DNA of 64,000 nucleotides from Streptomyces longisporoflavus (GTDB taxonomy: Bacteria > Actinomycetota > Actinomycetes > Streptomycetales > Streptomycetaceae), in assembly GCF_014649775.1 (NCBI RefSeq), contig NZ_BMTR01000005.1:434001-498000 (forward strand). Direction: 5' to 3'. The notes beneath the pieces are model-generated. The model was not told the DNA's origin, ran no database searches, and saw nothing but the letters and a program-made list of their open reading frames with translations. Shown here one piece after another: positions 17,931-29,320 of this stretch. Made by a program: the position numbers and the translations under genes. Each line of letters opens with the position of its first letter. The stretch's first letter is position 1.

Positions 17931-19922
17931 CTAGCGGATCTTGATGGTGATCGTCGAGCCCTTGGGGGCGTCGTCGCCGCCCTCCACGGACTGGCTCTCC
18001 ACCTTGTCCCCGAAGATGCCGAGCAGACCGCGGTCCTCGTCGACCTCGAAGCCCGCGTCCTCAAGCTCCTGCGTGGCCTCGTCGACGCTCATGCCCTCGA
18101 CGTCCGGGACCTCGATCATCTCGGGGCCCTTGGAGAGCGTCAGCGTGACGGTGTCGCCCTCGGCGAGCCGCTTCTGGCCTTCCCTCGGGGACTGGTCGAC
18201 GACGGTGCCCTTGTCCTCCTCGGAGTGGACCCGCTTCGTCTCGATCTTGACTTCGAGACCTGCCTCCTCCAGCTCGGAGGTGGCGTCGGCCTGGCTCTCG
18301 CCCGTCACGTCGGGGACTTCGACCTCGCGGCCCTTGCTGACGACGAGCGTGATGGCGGAACCCGCCTTGCGCTTGGTGCCGACCTCCGGGTCCGTGCTGA
18401 CCACCGAGCCCTTGCGGACCTCGTCGCTGAAGGCCCTCTTCGTCATGCCGGGAGCGAGCCCGGCGTCCTTGAGCTTGTCCCTGGCCTCGGCCAAGGGGCT
18501 GCCCTCGAGGTCGGGGACCTTCACGATCTGCGGGCCCCTGGAGATGGTCAGCGACACCCCGCCGTTGTCCCGGATACGCTCGCCGGCCGCCGGGTCGGTG
18601 GCCATGACCGTGCCGCGCTTGTCGGTGTCGCTGTACGCGCGCTTGACGTCCTTGACGTCGAGCCCCGCCTCGTCGAGGCGCTTCTTGGCCGCCGACTCGG
18701 TCTTCGCCAGGAGCGGCGGGACCTTCGTGAACTGTCCGGAGTTGATGTACCAGACGCCCGCGCCGAGGCCGAGGGCAAGGAGCACCGCCGCGACGATCAC
18801 GAGGACCCGGCGGCGCGGATTGTCGCGCAGTCCCCGGCCACGACCGGGGGCGGCCGGTGGCGCGGCGGGAGGCGTGGCCAGGATGCTCGTGCGGTTGAGC
18901 TGGTCCTGGCGGTCCCGGCTGTCCTGGCGGCCCTGCTCGTCCTGCCCGCCCTCCGCGGGGAGCGGCAGCTGTACGGGCCGCCCCGCGCGCGGGATCACGT
19001 TCGTACGGTCCTCGGAGTTGTCGCGCGGCTCGTGCTCCGCCGTGAGCGCCTGCGGGGGCTCCGCGTCCAGCTGCTCCACGGAGAGCGCGGCCCGCGCCTG
19101 CCTGGCCTGCCCGAGGAGCGCCACCGCGTCGTGCGGGCGGACGTCGGGCGTGCGGGCGGTGGCGGACGCGACCAGGTCGTCGAGCTCGACGGGGAGCCCC
19201 GGAACGGCGGCCGACGGGGGCGGCACGTCCTCGTGGAGGTGCTGGTAGAGCACCTGGGCGGGCGTTTCGCCCGAGTGCGGCTTGGCGCCGGTCAGCATTT
19301 CGTAGAGCACGACGCCGCAGGCGTACACGTCCACGCGCGTGTCGGCCGTGCCGTGCTCTATCTGCTCGGGGGCGAGATAGGAGACGGTGCCGAGGATCGT
19401 GCCGGTCGTGCTCGTGACGGTGTCCACCGCGCGCACGAGTCCGAAGTCGGCGACCTTGACCCGGCCGTCGTCCCCTATGAGGACGTTCTCCGGCTTCATG
19501 TCGCGGTGCACGAACCCGGCGCGGTGCGCGGCGCCGAGCGCGGCCAGGACCGGCTCCAGGATGTCGAGTGCCGCGCGCGGCTGCAGGGCGCCGCGCTCGC
19601 GGAGCACGTCACGCAGGGTGCAACCGGCGACGTACTCCATCGCCAGATAGACGTACGCCCCGTCGGCGCCCTGGTCATACACCCCCACGACGTTCGGGTG
19701 GGAGAGCCGGGCGATCGACTTCGCCTCGCGGATGAAGCGGTCGACGAACGAGACGTCGGCGGCCAGCGTCGGGTGCATCACCTTGAGCGCGAGCACGCGG
19801 TCGAGGCGGGTGTCCACGGCCCGGTAGACCGTGGCCATCCCGCCGACCGCGATCCGCCCGTCCACGCGGTAGCGGCCGTCGAGCAGCTGGCCGACGAGCG
19901 GGTCCTGAAGGGTCGTGTCCAC
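17931..19922 (-). CDS. Transmembrane Ser/Thr protein kinase with four PASTA domains
   Basis: A 663-residue eukaryotic-type kinase. Kinase domain (~20-280): glycine loop IAVGGMATVY, catalytic Lys47 in ALKVMHP, HRDMKPEN with catalytic D141, ADFG and the activation-loop TTGTILGTVSYLAPEQ. A charged linker follows, then one membrane helix (~370-392), then four PASTA repeats to the C-terminus that bind peptidoglycan fragments or lipid II. The GTG start lacks a ribosome site, but TAGACT (19929-19934) lies 6 nt upstream, so it is probably leaderless. Proximity to aroH and an Rv2175c-like gene parallels the mycobacterial pknL region. Confidence 0.93.
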   Translation of the reverse strand: MDTTLQDPLVGQLLDGRYRVDGRIAVGGMATVYRAVDTRLDRVLALKVMHPTLAADVSFVDRFIREAKSIARLSHPNVVGVYDQGADGAYVYLAMEYVAGCTLRDVLRERGALQPRAALDILEPVLAALGAAHRAGFVHRDMKPENVLIGDDGRVKVADFGLVRAVDTVTSTTGTILGTVSYLAPEQIEHGTADTRVDVYACGVVLYEMLTGAKPHSGETPAQVLYQHLHEDVPPPSAAVPGLPVELDDLVASATARTPDVRPHDAVALLGQARQARAALSVEQLDAEPPQALTAEHEPRDNSEDRTNVIPRAGRPVQLPLPAEGGQDEQGRQDSRDRQDQLNRTSILATPPAAPPAAPGRGRGLRDNPRRRVLVIVAAVLLALGLGAGVWYINSGQFTKVPPLLAKTESAAKKRLDEAGLDVKDVKRAYSDTDKRGTVMATDPAAGERIRDNGGVSLTISRGPQIVKVPDLEGSPLAEARDKLKDAGLAPGMTKRAFSDEVRKGSVVSTDPEVGTKRKAGSAITLVVSKGREVEVPDVTGESQADATSELEEAGLEVKIETKRVHSEEDKGTVVDQSPREGQKRLAEGDTVTLTLSKGPEMIEVPDVEGMSVDEATQELEDAGFEVDEDRGLLGIFGDKVESQSVEGGDDAPKGSTITIKIR

Positions 19923-20011
19923 GCAGGGAGTCTACGAGCCACCGCTGACACCGGTGCCCGCCCGGGCAGGTCCGGGCCCCGACTGCAGCCGACCTGTAAC
20001 AGGGGCCCGGA

Positions 20012-20812
<801 letters not shown>

Positions 20813-21031
20813 TCAGCCTCCTTGGACGGCGGTGAGGACCTCGACGCGGTCCCCTTCGGCGAGCGGCGTCGTGGACCACCGCGTGCGCGGTACGACGGTT
20901 TCGTTGAGGGCGGCGGCGACCCCGGTGGGGGCCGCGGTGAGGGTGGCCACGAGGGCTTCGAGCGTGGTGCCCGCGGCCACATCGCGTGCTTCTCCGTTGA
21001 CGGAGACGGCGGTAACGGCTGGGAGGGTCAT
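20813..21031 (-). CDS. thiS: Sulfur carrier protein ThiS
   Basis: A 72-residue ubiquitin-like carrier ending in the essential Gly-Gly (AVQGG). The N-terminal VSVNGEARDV and the NETVVPRTRW segment are typical. The C-terminal glycine is adenylated and thiocarboxylated to donate sulfur to ThiG. Its ATG overlaps the thiO stop (ATGA) and its stop is 6 nt before thiG, so translation is coupled. The boundaries rest on this overlap and on the family length. Confidence 0.93.
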   Translation of the reverse strand: MTLPAVTAVSVNGEARDVAAGTTLEALVATLTAAPTGVAAALNETVVPRTRWSTTPLAEGDRVEVLTAVQGG

Positions 21032-22218
21032 GCGGGCTGCTCCATGAAGCGCTGCGTGGGGGAGGCGTCGGCGAAGCGCAGCGGGGTGAAGCCGCGCGCC
21101 TCGTCGGGCAGCTCCCCGGTGGTCAGGGCGTGCGCCATCACGTCGCCGGTGGCGGGCGTCAGAAGCACGCCGTTGCGGTAGTGGCCGGTGGCCAGCTGGA
21201 GGCCGGGGAGCGCGGAGGGGCCGAGCAGGGGCGCGTTGTCGGGGGAGCCGGGGCGCAGGCCCGCGCGGGTCTCGGTCAGCGGCAGCTCCGTGATGCCCGG
21301 TACGAGTTCGTGGGCGTCCCGGAGGAGCTCGTACACGCCGCCCGCGGTGACCGTCGTGTCCCAGCCGAGCTCTTCGGTGGTCGCGCCGACGACGAGCTCG
21401 CCGTTCTCGCGCGGCACCAGGTAGACGCTGCTGCCGCGCACGACGGCGCGCACGGTGCGGCTCAGGAACGGCGCGTACCGCTGCGGCACGGCGAGCCGCA
21501 GTACCTGCCCCTTCACGGGGCGCACGGACGGCAGGACGCCCTCCGGGACCCCGGCAAGGCGCCCGCTGAGGCTGCCCCCGGCGAGCACGGTCTGACCGGC
21601 GGCCAGGGCGGTGCCGTCGGCGAGGACGACCCCGGTGGCCCGGTCCGCCGCGACCGAGAGGCGCTCCGCCCACCCCCGGTGGAAGATCACGCCCGCCCGC
21701 TCGCAGGCCACCAGAAGCGCGGCGGCGAGCCTGCGCGGGTCTACCTGGTGATCGCCGTCGACGCGCAGACCGCCCCGCACGCCCGGCGCGAGCATCGGTT
21801 CGAGGCGGCGGCACTCGCGCCCGCTCAGCCACTCCGACGTGAGCCCCGACCGCTCCTGGAGGGCATGCAGCTCACGCAGGTGGGCGCGGTCGTCCGAGTC
21901 GAGGGCGACGGCGAGGGTGCCGCACGCGCGGTAACCGAGATCCCGTCCGCTCGCCTCCGCGAGCTCGGCCGCGAACTCCGGATAGCGCCGCGCGGAGGCC
22001 AGATTGAGGCCGAGCAGCGTCTCTTCCCCGTAGTGCAGTTCGGTGACGGCGGCCAGCATTCCCGCGGCGACCTGCGCCGCGCCGCCGCCCGGTTCGGGGT
22101 CCACGACCGCCGTGGACAGACCGCGCTGGGCTGCCCGCCAGGCCGTGACCAGGCCGATGATGCCGCCCCCCACGACGAGGACGTCGGTCGTGTCCCGGGG
22201 TGGTGAATGTGGATGCAT
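21028..22218 (-). CDS. thiO: Glycine oxidase
   Basis: A 396-residue FAD-dependent amine oxidase of the DAO family, which oxidises glycine to the dehydroglycine needed by ThiG. The N-terminal dinucleotide-binding fold is VLVVGGGIIGLVTAWRAAQRG, with VDPEPGGGAAQVAAGML after it. The C-terminal part has RAGLRPGSPDNAPLLG and GHYRNGVLLTP, conserved in ThiO. It is first in thiO-thiS-thiG and directly follows the riboswitch, whose 3' strand includes the GGGAGGGG that can serve as the ribosome site. Confidence 0.93.
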   Translation of the reverse strand: MHPHSPPRDTTDVLVVGGGIIGLVTAWRAAQRGLSTAVVDPEPGGGAAQVAAGMLAAVTELHYGEETLLGLNLASARRYPEFAAELAEASGRDLGYRACGTLAVALDSDDRAHLRELHALQERSGLTSEWLSGRECRRLEPMLAPGVRGGLRVDGDHQVDPRRLAAALLVACERAGVIFHRGWAERLSVAADRATGVVLADGTALAAGQTVLAGGSLSGRLAGVPEGVLPSVRPVKGQVLRLAVPQRYAPFLSRTVRAVVRGSSVYLVPRENGELVVGATTEELGWDTTVTAGGVYELLRDAHELVPGITELPLTETRAGLRPGSPDNAPLLGPSALPGLQLATGHYRNGVLLTPATGDVMAHALTTGELPDEARGFTPLRFADASPTQRFMEQPA

Positions 22219-22225
22219 GGGCGTC

Positions 22226-22320
22226 CAGCCCCTCCCTTCGCCGGCATGACCCGGATCAGGTTCGTACGGTCGGAGGCCGTTCCAGCCTCCCTCTCAGCCC
22301 GGTGCGTCCGGGCTCCCGCG
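22226..22320 (-). ncRNA. TPP riboswitch (THI box) of thiO-thiS-thiG
   Basis: On the minus strand, the pyrimidine-sensor segment CTGAGAG (22297-22291) and the pyrophosphate-sensor segment GAACCTGATCCGGGTCATG (22263 downward), followed by CCGGCGAAGGGAG (ending near 22232), match the thiamine pyrophosphate aptamer. The 3' strand overlaps the likely thiO ribosome site, so TPP binding should block translation initiation. Confidence 0.93.
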
Positions 22321-22459
22321 AGTGCTCTGCACGGCAACCTTAGCCTTTGGTGCCCCGGCGTAGGTAGGGCAGCCGTGCGGTCAGGAGCAGTGACGGTGTG
22401 TCAGAGATCTCCCCGTCGCGCCCTGAGGCACGCAACGTCCGCCGTCCTAGAGTGATCGG

Positions 22460-23698
22460 GTGAGCGAGCAGCAGAGGCAGGGCGGGCAGCGGAGGCAGGA
22501 AGAGCGGCGCGTCGTCATCGTCGGCGCGGGGATGGCCGGGGTGCAGACCGCCGTGGCCCTGCGCGAGCAGGGGTTCGCCGGCACGGTCACCCTGATCGGC
22601 GCGGAACCCCACCCGCCGTACGACAGGCCGCCGCTGTCCAAGGCCGTGCTGCTCGGCAAGGCGGAGGGCTCCGCCTTCGACATCGACTTCGAGGCGCTCG
22701 GCATCGAGCTGCGCCTGGGCCACGAGGTCACGGGCGTGCGCCCGGCGGACCACGCGCTGGACACCGCGTCGGGCCCGGTGGCCTACGACACCCTGGTCAT
22801 CGCCACCGGCGCCGAGCCGGTCCTGCTGCCCGACACCGCCGGAATCCCCGGCGTCCACCTGCTGCGCACCCTCGACGACGCCGAGCGGCTGCGGCCCGTG
22901 CTCGCCGGGCAGCGCCGCGTCGTGGTCGTCGGCGCGGGCTGGATCGGCGCCGAGTTCGCCACCGCCGCGCGTGAGGCGGGCTGCTCGGTCACCGTCGTCG
23001 AAGCCGCCGAGCGGCCGCTCGCGGGAGCCCTGCCCGCGGAGGTCGCGGCGCCGATGGCGGCCTGGTACGCCGACTCCGGTGCCGAACTGCGCGTCCACGC
23101 GCGCGTGGAGCGCGTCGAGCCCGGCGGCGTCCTGCTCGCCGACGGCACCCGGCTGCCCGCGGACGCGGTCGTCGTCGGCATCGGCGCACGCCCCGCCACG
23201 GACTGGCTCGCGGACTCCGGCATCGCCCTGGGCGCCCACCGGGAGGTCCTCGCCGACGACCATCTGCGGACGTCGGAAGCCGACGTGTACGCGGTCGGCG
23301 ACTGCTCCTCCTTCCCTTCGGGAAGGTATGGCGAGCGCCTTCTCGTCCACCACTGGGACAACGCCCTCCAAGGGCCGCGCACGGTGGCGGCGAACATCAT
23401 CGGCGAGACCCCTTCGGCCTACGACCCCGTCCCGTACTTCTGGTCCGAGCAGTTCGGCCGCTTCGTCCAGTTCGCCGGTCATCACACCGCCGACGACGAG
23501 CTGGTGTGGCGCGGCGATCCGTCGGGCGCGGCCTGGAGCGTGTGCTGGCTGCGGCAGGGCGCCCTGGCCGCCGTACTCGCGGTGGGCCGGCCCAGGGACC
23601 TGGCGCAGGGCCGCAAGCTGATCGAGGCGGGCGTCCGTCTCGATCCCGGCCTGGTGGCGGACCCCGCGGTGCCGCTGAAGAAGGCCGTGCTGCCGTAG
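22460..23698 (+). CDS. FAD-dependent ferredoxin/nitrite-reductase-like oxidoreductase
   Basis: A 412-residue pyridine nucleotide-disulfide family reductase resembling ferredoxin reductases of cytochrome P450 and dioxygenase systems. It has an FAD-binding GAGMAGVQTAVALRE near residue 22, the PPYDRPPLSK segment, a second GxGxxG for NAD(P)H (VVGAGWIGAEFA) and the FAD-contact VYAVGDCSS. The C-terminal dimerisation domain contains PYFWSEQFG. It lacks an active-site CxxC, as expected. The GTG start has a TAGAGT box (22448-22453) 6 nt upstream and probably lacks a 5' leader. Its electron partner is not in the window. Confidence 0.87.
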   Translation: MSEQQRQGGQRRQEERRVVIVGAGMAGVQTAVALREQGFAGTVTLIGAEPHPPYDRPPLSKAVLLGKAEGSAFDIDFEALGIELRLGHEVTGVRPADHALDTASGPVAYDTLVIATGAEPVLLPDTAGIPGVHLLRTLDDAERLRPVLAGQRRVVVVGAGWIGAEFATAAREAGCSVTVVEAAERPLAGALPAEVAAPMAAWYADSGAELRVHARVERVEPGGVLLADGTRLPADAVVVGIGARPATDWLADSGIALGAHREVLADDHLRTSEADVYAVGDCSSFPSGRYGERLLVHHWDNALQGPRTVAANIIGETPSAYDPVPYFWSEQFGRFVQFAGHHTADDELVWRGDPSGAAWSVCWLRQGALAAVLAVGRPRDLAQGRKLIEAGVRLDPGLVADPAVPLKKAVLP

Positions 23699-23774
23699 CC
23701 GGGGAGCGGCCGGGAGGCGGTCGGTGAGGGCCGCCGCCCGGCCGCTGTCGGTGCCCGCGGCTACGCTTGTCCCC

Positions 23775-24140
23775 GTGACCGAGATTGACGCAAAGACCGA
23801 TGCTCTCGTCCCCGAGTGGCTGCACCTCCCCGACATCGCAGAAATGCTCGACGTCGAGGTGACGCGCGTGCGCCAGCTGGTCAAGGAGGGCCAGCTCATC
23901 GCCGTACGCCGTGGTGAGAACCGCGCGCTCGCGGTGCCGGCCGCCTTCATCGACGGCGACAAGATCGTCAAGGGCCTCACCGGCACCTTGACGCTCCTGA
24001 GGGACGACGGCTTCACCGACGAAGAGATGCTGGAGTGGCTCTTCACTCCCGACCCGACCCTGCCCGGCACCCCCGCGCAGGCCCTGAGCGAGAATCGCGG
24101 GACGGAGGTGAAGCGCCGCGCCCAGGCGCTCGCCGTCTGA
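23775..24140 (+). CDS. Rv2175c-like DNA-binding protein
   Basis: A 121-residue protein. A winged-helix-type N-terminal half ([41 protein letters not shown] split over ~20-62) is followed by a helical C-terminal half ([28 protein letters not shown]). It matches the Rv2175c family, whose M. tuberculosis member binds DNA and is phosphorylated by PknL near its N-terminus. Here Thr2 and Thr8 are candidate sites. The GTG at 23775 has TACGCT (23762-23767) 7 nt upstream and no ribosome site. The longer frame upstream is not conserved-looking. A large terminator follows. Confidence 0.85.
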   Translation: MTEIDAKTDALVPEWLHLPDIAEMLDVEVTRVRQLVKEGQLIAVRRGENRALAVPAAFIDGDKIVKGLTGTLTLLRDDGFTDEEMLEWLFTPDPTLPGTPAQALSENRGTEVKRRAQALAV

Positions 24141-24161
24141 CCGACACGGAAAACCGTTGCG

Positions 24162-24198
24162 CACGGGCCGTGTGTCCCCCGTGGACACGCGGCCCGTG
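24162..24198 (+). terminator. Hairpin terminator between the Rv2175c-like gene and thiE
   Basis: A 16-bp stem (24162-24177 with 24183-24198) containing one T-G wobble, with a 5-nt loop. It begins 21 nt after the upstream stop codon. It isolates thiE from the previous gene. Confidence 0.75.
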
Positions 24199-24226
24199 GG
24201 CCACCGACGACCGGGGGGACCACCAC

Positions 24227-24877
24227 ATGGCCACCAAGCCTGCCCGCGAGCAGCTCGCCGACGCCCGCCTCTACCTGTGCGTGGACGCCCGCAAGCGCCA
24301 GGGCGACCTCCCGGAGTTCCTCGACGCCGTCCTCGGCGGCGGCGTCGACATCGTGCAGCTGCGGGACAAGGGCATGGAGGCGGCCGAGGAGCTCGAACAC
24401 CTCCAGGTCTTCGCCGATGCCGCCCGCAGGCACGGCAAGCTCCTCGCGGTGAACGACCGCGCGGACGTCGCGCACGCCATCGGCGCCGACGTGCTGCACC
24501 TGGGCCAGGGCGACCTGCCCGTGCCCGCGGCCCGCGCGATCCTCGGCGACGACGTGCTCGTCGGGCGCTCCACGCACGCCGAGAGCGAGGCCGCCGCGGC
24601 GGCGACGCAGGACGGCGTGGACTACTTCTGCACAGGCCCCTGCTGGCCCACCCCCACCAAGCCGGGCCGGTACGCCCCCGGACTCGACCTCGTCCGGTAC
24701 ACCGCCACGCTCGGCACCGACCGCCCCTGGTTCGCCATCGGCGGCATCGACGCGGGCAACCTCGACGAGGTGCTCGAGGCCGGCGCCCGCCGCGTCGTCG
24801 TCGTGCGGGCGATCACCGAGGCGGACGATCCGGCGGCAGCGGCGGCCGACTTCGCAAAGCGGCTGCGTACGGCCTGA
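24227..24877 (+). CDS. thiE: Thiamine phosphate synthase
   Basis: A 216-residue TIM-barrel enzyme that joins the pyrimidine and thiazole moieties to give thiamine phosphate. Recognisable parts are [21 protein letters not shown], the [13 protein letters not shown] segment, [10 protein letters not shown] and the phosphate loop [13 protein letters not shown]. The ATG at 24227 lies downstream of a GGGGGGA stretch that can act as ribosome site. It is on the opposite strand from thiO-thiS-thiG, and no TPP aptamer is visible in front of it, so control must differ. Confidence 0.93.
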   Translation: MATKPAREQLADARLYLCVDARKRQGDLPEFLDAVLGGGVDIVQLRDKGMEAAEELEHLQVFADAARRHGKLLAVNDRADVAHAIGADVLHLGQGDLPVPAARAILGDDVLVGRSTHAESEAAAAATQDGVDYFCTGPCWPTPTKPGRYAPGLDLVRYTATLGTDRPWFAIGGIDAGNLDEVLEAGARRVVVVRAITEADDPAAAAADFAKRLRTA

Positions 24878-24957
24878 TCGTCGATCTTCGGCCATCCTTC
24901 GCGGCGGCTGTCCGCAGGGTGGACGGGGATTGGCCGGTAGCGGTGAGGCGTCGCTAA

Positions 24958-25887
<930 letters not shown>

Positions 25888-25932
25888 CCGGCCGTACCCC
25901 AGGGGGCGGCGGCCGCGGGGAGAGGGGCGTAC

Positions 25933-26823
25933 ATGGGCTGGACGGTCCTCTACATCGCGTTCGGATGCGTCGCGCTGTGGCTGCTGGGCGAGGTGCTGTT
26001 GCAGTACAAGGCGCGGCTGCGCTGGCGGCTGCTCGCCTTCGGAGGCTTCCTCGGCGTGGTCATCGGCGTGCTGCTGGCCCAGGTGGTCGTCATCGGGATC
26101 GGCGCGATCGCCTTCGCCACGGGACAGACGTACGTGACGCTGTCGTTCCGCCGTGGCTTCTCGACCGGCTGGGCGCTCGGCGGCCAGCCCGGCCTGAGCA
26201 AGCGCCGCAAGACGACGCCGCGGGGCGGCGAGGCCGTCCAGGAGCCGACGCTGCAGGTCTCCGACCTGGAGTACGAACAGGCGGGCCCGGCCGGGCCGCC
26301 GCCCGAGACCCCTCCCGGCGGCGGGGTCTACGCGCCGGAGCCGATGCCCGACGACACCGGGCAGTACGGCGTCTACAGCGACGACGCGTACGCACGGCAG
26401 CAGGCCGCCGCCGAGCAGCCGGCCCAGCAGGAAAGCGGCTACGGCTACGACACGTACGCGGCGGCGGGCTACGACCCCCAGCAGCCGTACCCGTACGGCG
26501 AGACGGGGCAGCAGCAGTACGCCGCGTACTCCGACCCGTACATCGGCACGCAGACCTACGGCGGTCAGCCGAGCTACGACACGTACGGCAACGAGCAGCA
26601 GTACGCCTCCTACGGCGCCGCTGATCCGTACGACACGGGGGCCGGGACGTACAACGACACGCCTCCCGGCGGGGTCTGGGTGCCGCAGCAGCGCAGCGCC
26701 GAGGACCCCTACGGCCAGTACGGCGGCGAACTCCCGCCGGAGCAGCCCTACCCCTACCAGGGCGGCGAGCAGGCCCGGGGGAACGATTACGACGCGGGCT
26801 ACAACGAGCAGTACCGCTACTGA
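25933..26823 (+). CDS. Two-TM membrane protein with Gln/Tyr-rich disordered tail
   Basis: A 296-residue protein. Two N-terminal membrane segments (VLYIAFGCVALWLLGEVLL and LLAFGGFLGVVIGVLLAQVVVIG) are followed by a short conserved cytoplasmic segment (TYVTLSFRRGFSTGWALGG). A low-complexity C-terminal two thirds follows, rich in Gln, Tyr, Gly and Pro with repeated YG, QQY and DPY units. No catalytic motif is present. Such tails in actinobacterial membrane proteins often mediate assembly or interaction, but a function cannot be assigned here. It follows metF closely and may be co-transcribed. Confidence 0.75.
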   Translation: MGWTVLYIAFGCVALWLLGEVLLQYKARLRWRLLAFGGFLGVVIGVLLAQVVVIGIGAIAFATGQTYVTLSFRRGFSTGWALGGQPGLSKRRKTTPRGGEAVQEPTLQVSDLEYEQAGPAGPPPETPPGGGVYAPEPMPDDTGQYGVYSDDAYARQQAAAEQPAQQESGYGYDTYAAAGYDPQQPYPYGETGQQQYAAYSDPYIGTQTYGGQPSYDTYGNEQQYASYGAADPYDTGAGTYNDTPPGGVWVPQQRSAEDPYGQYGGELPPEQPYPYQGGEQARGNDYDAGYNEQYRY

Positions 26824-26853
26824 GACCGGGGACCCGCCGGCCCGCTCACCGCG

Positions 26854-28380
26854 TCACTGCGAGCCCCGGAAGTCCGGTCCCTCCACGATCAGTCCGGCGA
26901 CCAGCGCGCCCGACATGCCCGCGTGCGGGAGGCCGCCGCCGGGGTGCGACCAGCCGCCGACCGCGAAGAGCCCCGGCAGGCGCGTGCCGTTGGCCGGGTG
27001 AAGGAACCGGCCCTCGCCCGCCGCGAGGGACGGGGGCGGGACCGCGCCGCCCTCGGCGCCGGTGGCCTCCGCGACGTCGGCGGGGGTGCGGACCTCGTGC
27101 CACAGCAGCCGCTCACGCAGGCCCGGGACCACGGACTCGGCGCGTGCGATGAGCCGCTCCACGTCCGCCCCGGTGATCCGCGTGTGCGCGGGCACCGTGA
27201 CCGTCAGCGTGAGCGCCTCGTGCTCGGTGTCGGGCGTGAGCGCCGGGTCGTCCGGCCGGAGCACAGTGAGGGTGGGGGCCAGGGGCAGTCCGGGGTCCTC
27301 GCCGAAGAGCCGGTCGAGCTCGTCCGCGCGGTCGGGTGTGTGCAGCACCGTCCGGTGGGGTGTGCCCCCGGGACGGGGACCGCGCAGCGCGAGGAACACC
27401 ATGAGACGGCTCGGCAGTCCCGCGCGGGCCCGCACGTCACCCTCCGCCCGGATGTTCACACCGAAAGCGCCGGACATGCCGGATACACCGGACAACAAGC
27501 CGTCGAGTACGCCGGGCGCGACACCGGCGACCACGAAGTCCGCCTCGTGCGCCGTCCCGTCCGCGAGCTCGACGCCCGCCGCGCGGCCGTCCTTCTCGAT
27601 GATCCGGGCGACGGGGGAGTCGAACGCGAACTCGACCCGCCGGGCGAGGCAGCGTTCGTACACCGCACGGGCGAGCGCGCGCATGCCGCCGCGCACGGAC
27701 CACGCGCCGAAGGTGTGCTCCATGTAGGGCAGGACGGCCGCGCTCGCCGGGGTCGCCCGGGGGTCGAGTCCCCACGCGAGGGCGTACTGCTCGAGGAGGG
27801 CGAGGAGCCGTGCGTCGCCGCCCAGTTCGAGCTCGCCGACTCCGGTGAGCGTGGTCGCGCGCAGGTCGCGCCGCAGGAGGCGCTTGTGCGGCACCGAGGG
27901 GTAGGGCTCGCGCTCGGCGAGAACCTGCCAGTTGGGCCAGAGGGGCTCTTCCAGAAGGGGGCGGCGGGTTCGGTCCCACGCCTCACGGGCGCGGTTCATG
28001 AACGCCGACCAGCGGGCGCCCGCGTCGCCGCCGAGCGCCGCGTCCAGGGCCTCGCCGACGCCCGCGCGCGAGGCGTTGGGCAGGTCGATCGCCGTGCCGT
28101 CCGCGAAGACGTGCCGCACGGCGGGCTCCACCTGGGACAGCTCGACGCACTGCTCCAGCGGCTCCTTGCCCGTCTTGACGAACAGGTCGCGGTAGACCGC
28201 GGGGAGTTGCAGGAGGCCGGGGCCCGTGTCGAAGGCGAAGCCGTCGCGCTCGACGCCGCCGAGCGCTCCCCCGTACGTACCCGACCGCTCGTGCACCACC
28301 ACCCGGTGGCCCGCGACGGCCAGCCGGGCGGCGGCCGCCATCGCGCCCATCCCGGCGCCGATCACCACAATCCGTGCCAT
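26854..28380 (-). CDS. Phytoene desaturase-like FAD-dependent protein
   Basis: A 508-residue protein of the CrtI/phytoene dehydrogenase superfamily. It has an N-terminal FAD fold IVVIGAGMGAMAAAARLAVAGH with the following Arg-Gly segment (HERSGTYGGALGGV), and the C-terminal GLFAVGGWSHPGGGLPHAGMSG motif for FAD. There is no crtB, crtE or lycopene cyclase gene beside it, so carotenoid desaturation is not supported by context. This type of lone homologue is common in Streptomyces. ATG at 28380 with TAAAGT (28388-28393) 7 nt upstream indicates a leaderless start. Confidence 0.85.
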   Translation of the reverse strand: MARIVVIGAGMGAMAAAARLAVAGHRVVVHERSGTYGGALGGVERDGFAFDTGPGLLQLPAVYRDLFVKTGKEPLEQCVELSQVEPAVRHVFADGTAIDLPNASRAGVGEALDAALGGDAGARWSAFMNRAREAWDRTRRPLLEEPLWPNWQVLAEREPYPSVPHKRLLRRDLRATTLTGVGELELGGDARLLALLEQYALAWGLDPRATPASAAVLPYMEHTFGAWSVRGGMRALARAVYERCLARRVEFAFDSPVARIIEKDGRAAGVELADGTAHEADFVVAGVAPGVLDGLLSGVSGMSGAFGVNIRAEGDVRARAGLPSRLMVFLALRGPRPGGTPHRTVLHTPDRADELDRLFGEDPGLPLAPTLTVLRPDDPALTPDTEHEALTLTVTVPAHTRITGADVERLIARAESVVPGLRERLLWHEVRTPADVAEATGAEGGAVPPPSLAAGEGRFLHPANGTRLPGLFAVGGWSHPGGGLPHAGMSGALVAGLIVEGPDFRGSQ

Positions 28381-28425
28381 GCCAGGGACTTTATCGGCCA
28401 CCACCGACAGTCACGCCGGGAGCCC

Positions 28426-29040
28426 TCAGTCCGGTGGCCGGCGCCCGTGTGCCACGAGCTGTTTCTCCTCGCGCCGCTGCGCCCTGCGCCGCAGGAACCG
28501 CCGGATCCGCGAGATCAGGAAGTACAGCGCGATGAGGCCGAGCACAAGGAGCACGGCCGCGATGATCGCCGCGGCCACCGGATAGAACATCGCGAAGCTG
28601 ATGACCGCGCCGACCCCGAGATCCTCCGCCACGCTCACGATGACGTTGCTGAACGGCTCCGGCGACGAGTTGATCGCCATCCGCGTCCCGGCCTTCACGA
28701 AGTGGCTGGCCAGTGCCGTGGAGCCGCCCACCGCGCCCGCCGCCAGGTCCGGCAGCGAACCGCTCTGGCCCGCGAGCAGCGCGCCCACCACCGCGCCGGA
28801 GACCGGCCGGATCACGGTGTGCACCGTGTCCCACACCGAGTCGACGTAAGGGATCTTGTCGGCGACGGCTTCGCAGGCGAAGAGGACCCCGGCGACGATC
28901 AGCACATCAGGACGTTGCAGCGACTCGGGGACCTCGTCGGTCACTCCGGTCGCGCCGAAGACACCGAGCAGCAGGACCACGGCGTACGCGTTGATCCCGC
29001 TCGCCCAGCCGCTGGTGAAGACCAGGGGGAGTACGGACAC
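28426..29040 (-). CDS. DUF4126-family membrane protein
   Basis: A 204-residue integral membrane protein with about five hydrophobic segments. It includes the conserved N-terminal SGINAYAVVLLLGVFG, the VADKIPYVDSVWDTVHT motif and GGSTALASHFVKAGTR, which together define the DUF4126 family. The C-terminal end is basic (RRFLRRRAQRREEKQ) and probably cytoplasmic. No transport or enzymatic activity is established for the family. The GTG start has TACGAT (29048-29053) 7 nt upstream, another leaderless-type arrangement. Confidence 0.85.
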   Translation of the reverse strand: MSVLPLVFTSGWASGINAYAVVLLLGVFGATGVTDEVPESLQRPDVLIVAGVLFACEAVADKIPYVDSVWDTVHTVIRPVSGAVVGALLAGQSGSLPDLAAGAVGGSTALASHFVKAGTRMAINSSPEPFSNVIVSVAEDLGVGAVISFAMFYPVAAAIIAAVLLVLGLIALYFLISRIRRFLRRRAQRREEKQLVAHGRRPPD

Positions 29041-29320
29041 GGACGCGATCGTAACCAGCCGGGAACGTCCCGGCCCGGGGTTGAGTGCCCGGGTCTGAGT
29101 ATCCGTACCTAGGGATGGAGATGAGTATCAGCGCGGATGGGTCCCGACCTGCGAAGACGGAAGAGTGAGGGACACGGAGAAGGGCGCAGCGTCCGTACCG
29201 CCGACACGGGGCGGCGGAACGGCGCGGCGCCCTTGGCCGCTCCTCCCACCTCGCCGAAGGTGGGAGCGAGACACGGGGTGACGGACGGCCGCCCGGGAAT
29301 GACCGCCCGAGGGGCTGAAC

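Noticed and set aside
26854..28380. Carotenoid biosynthesis cluster
   Set aside because: Only a phytoene desaturase-like gene is present. crtB, crtE and cyclase genes are missing from the neighbourhood.
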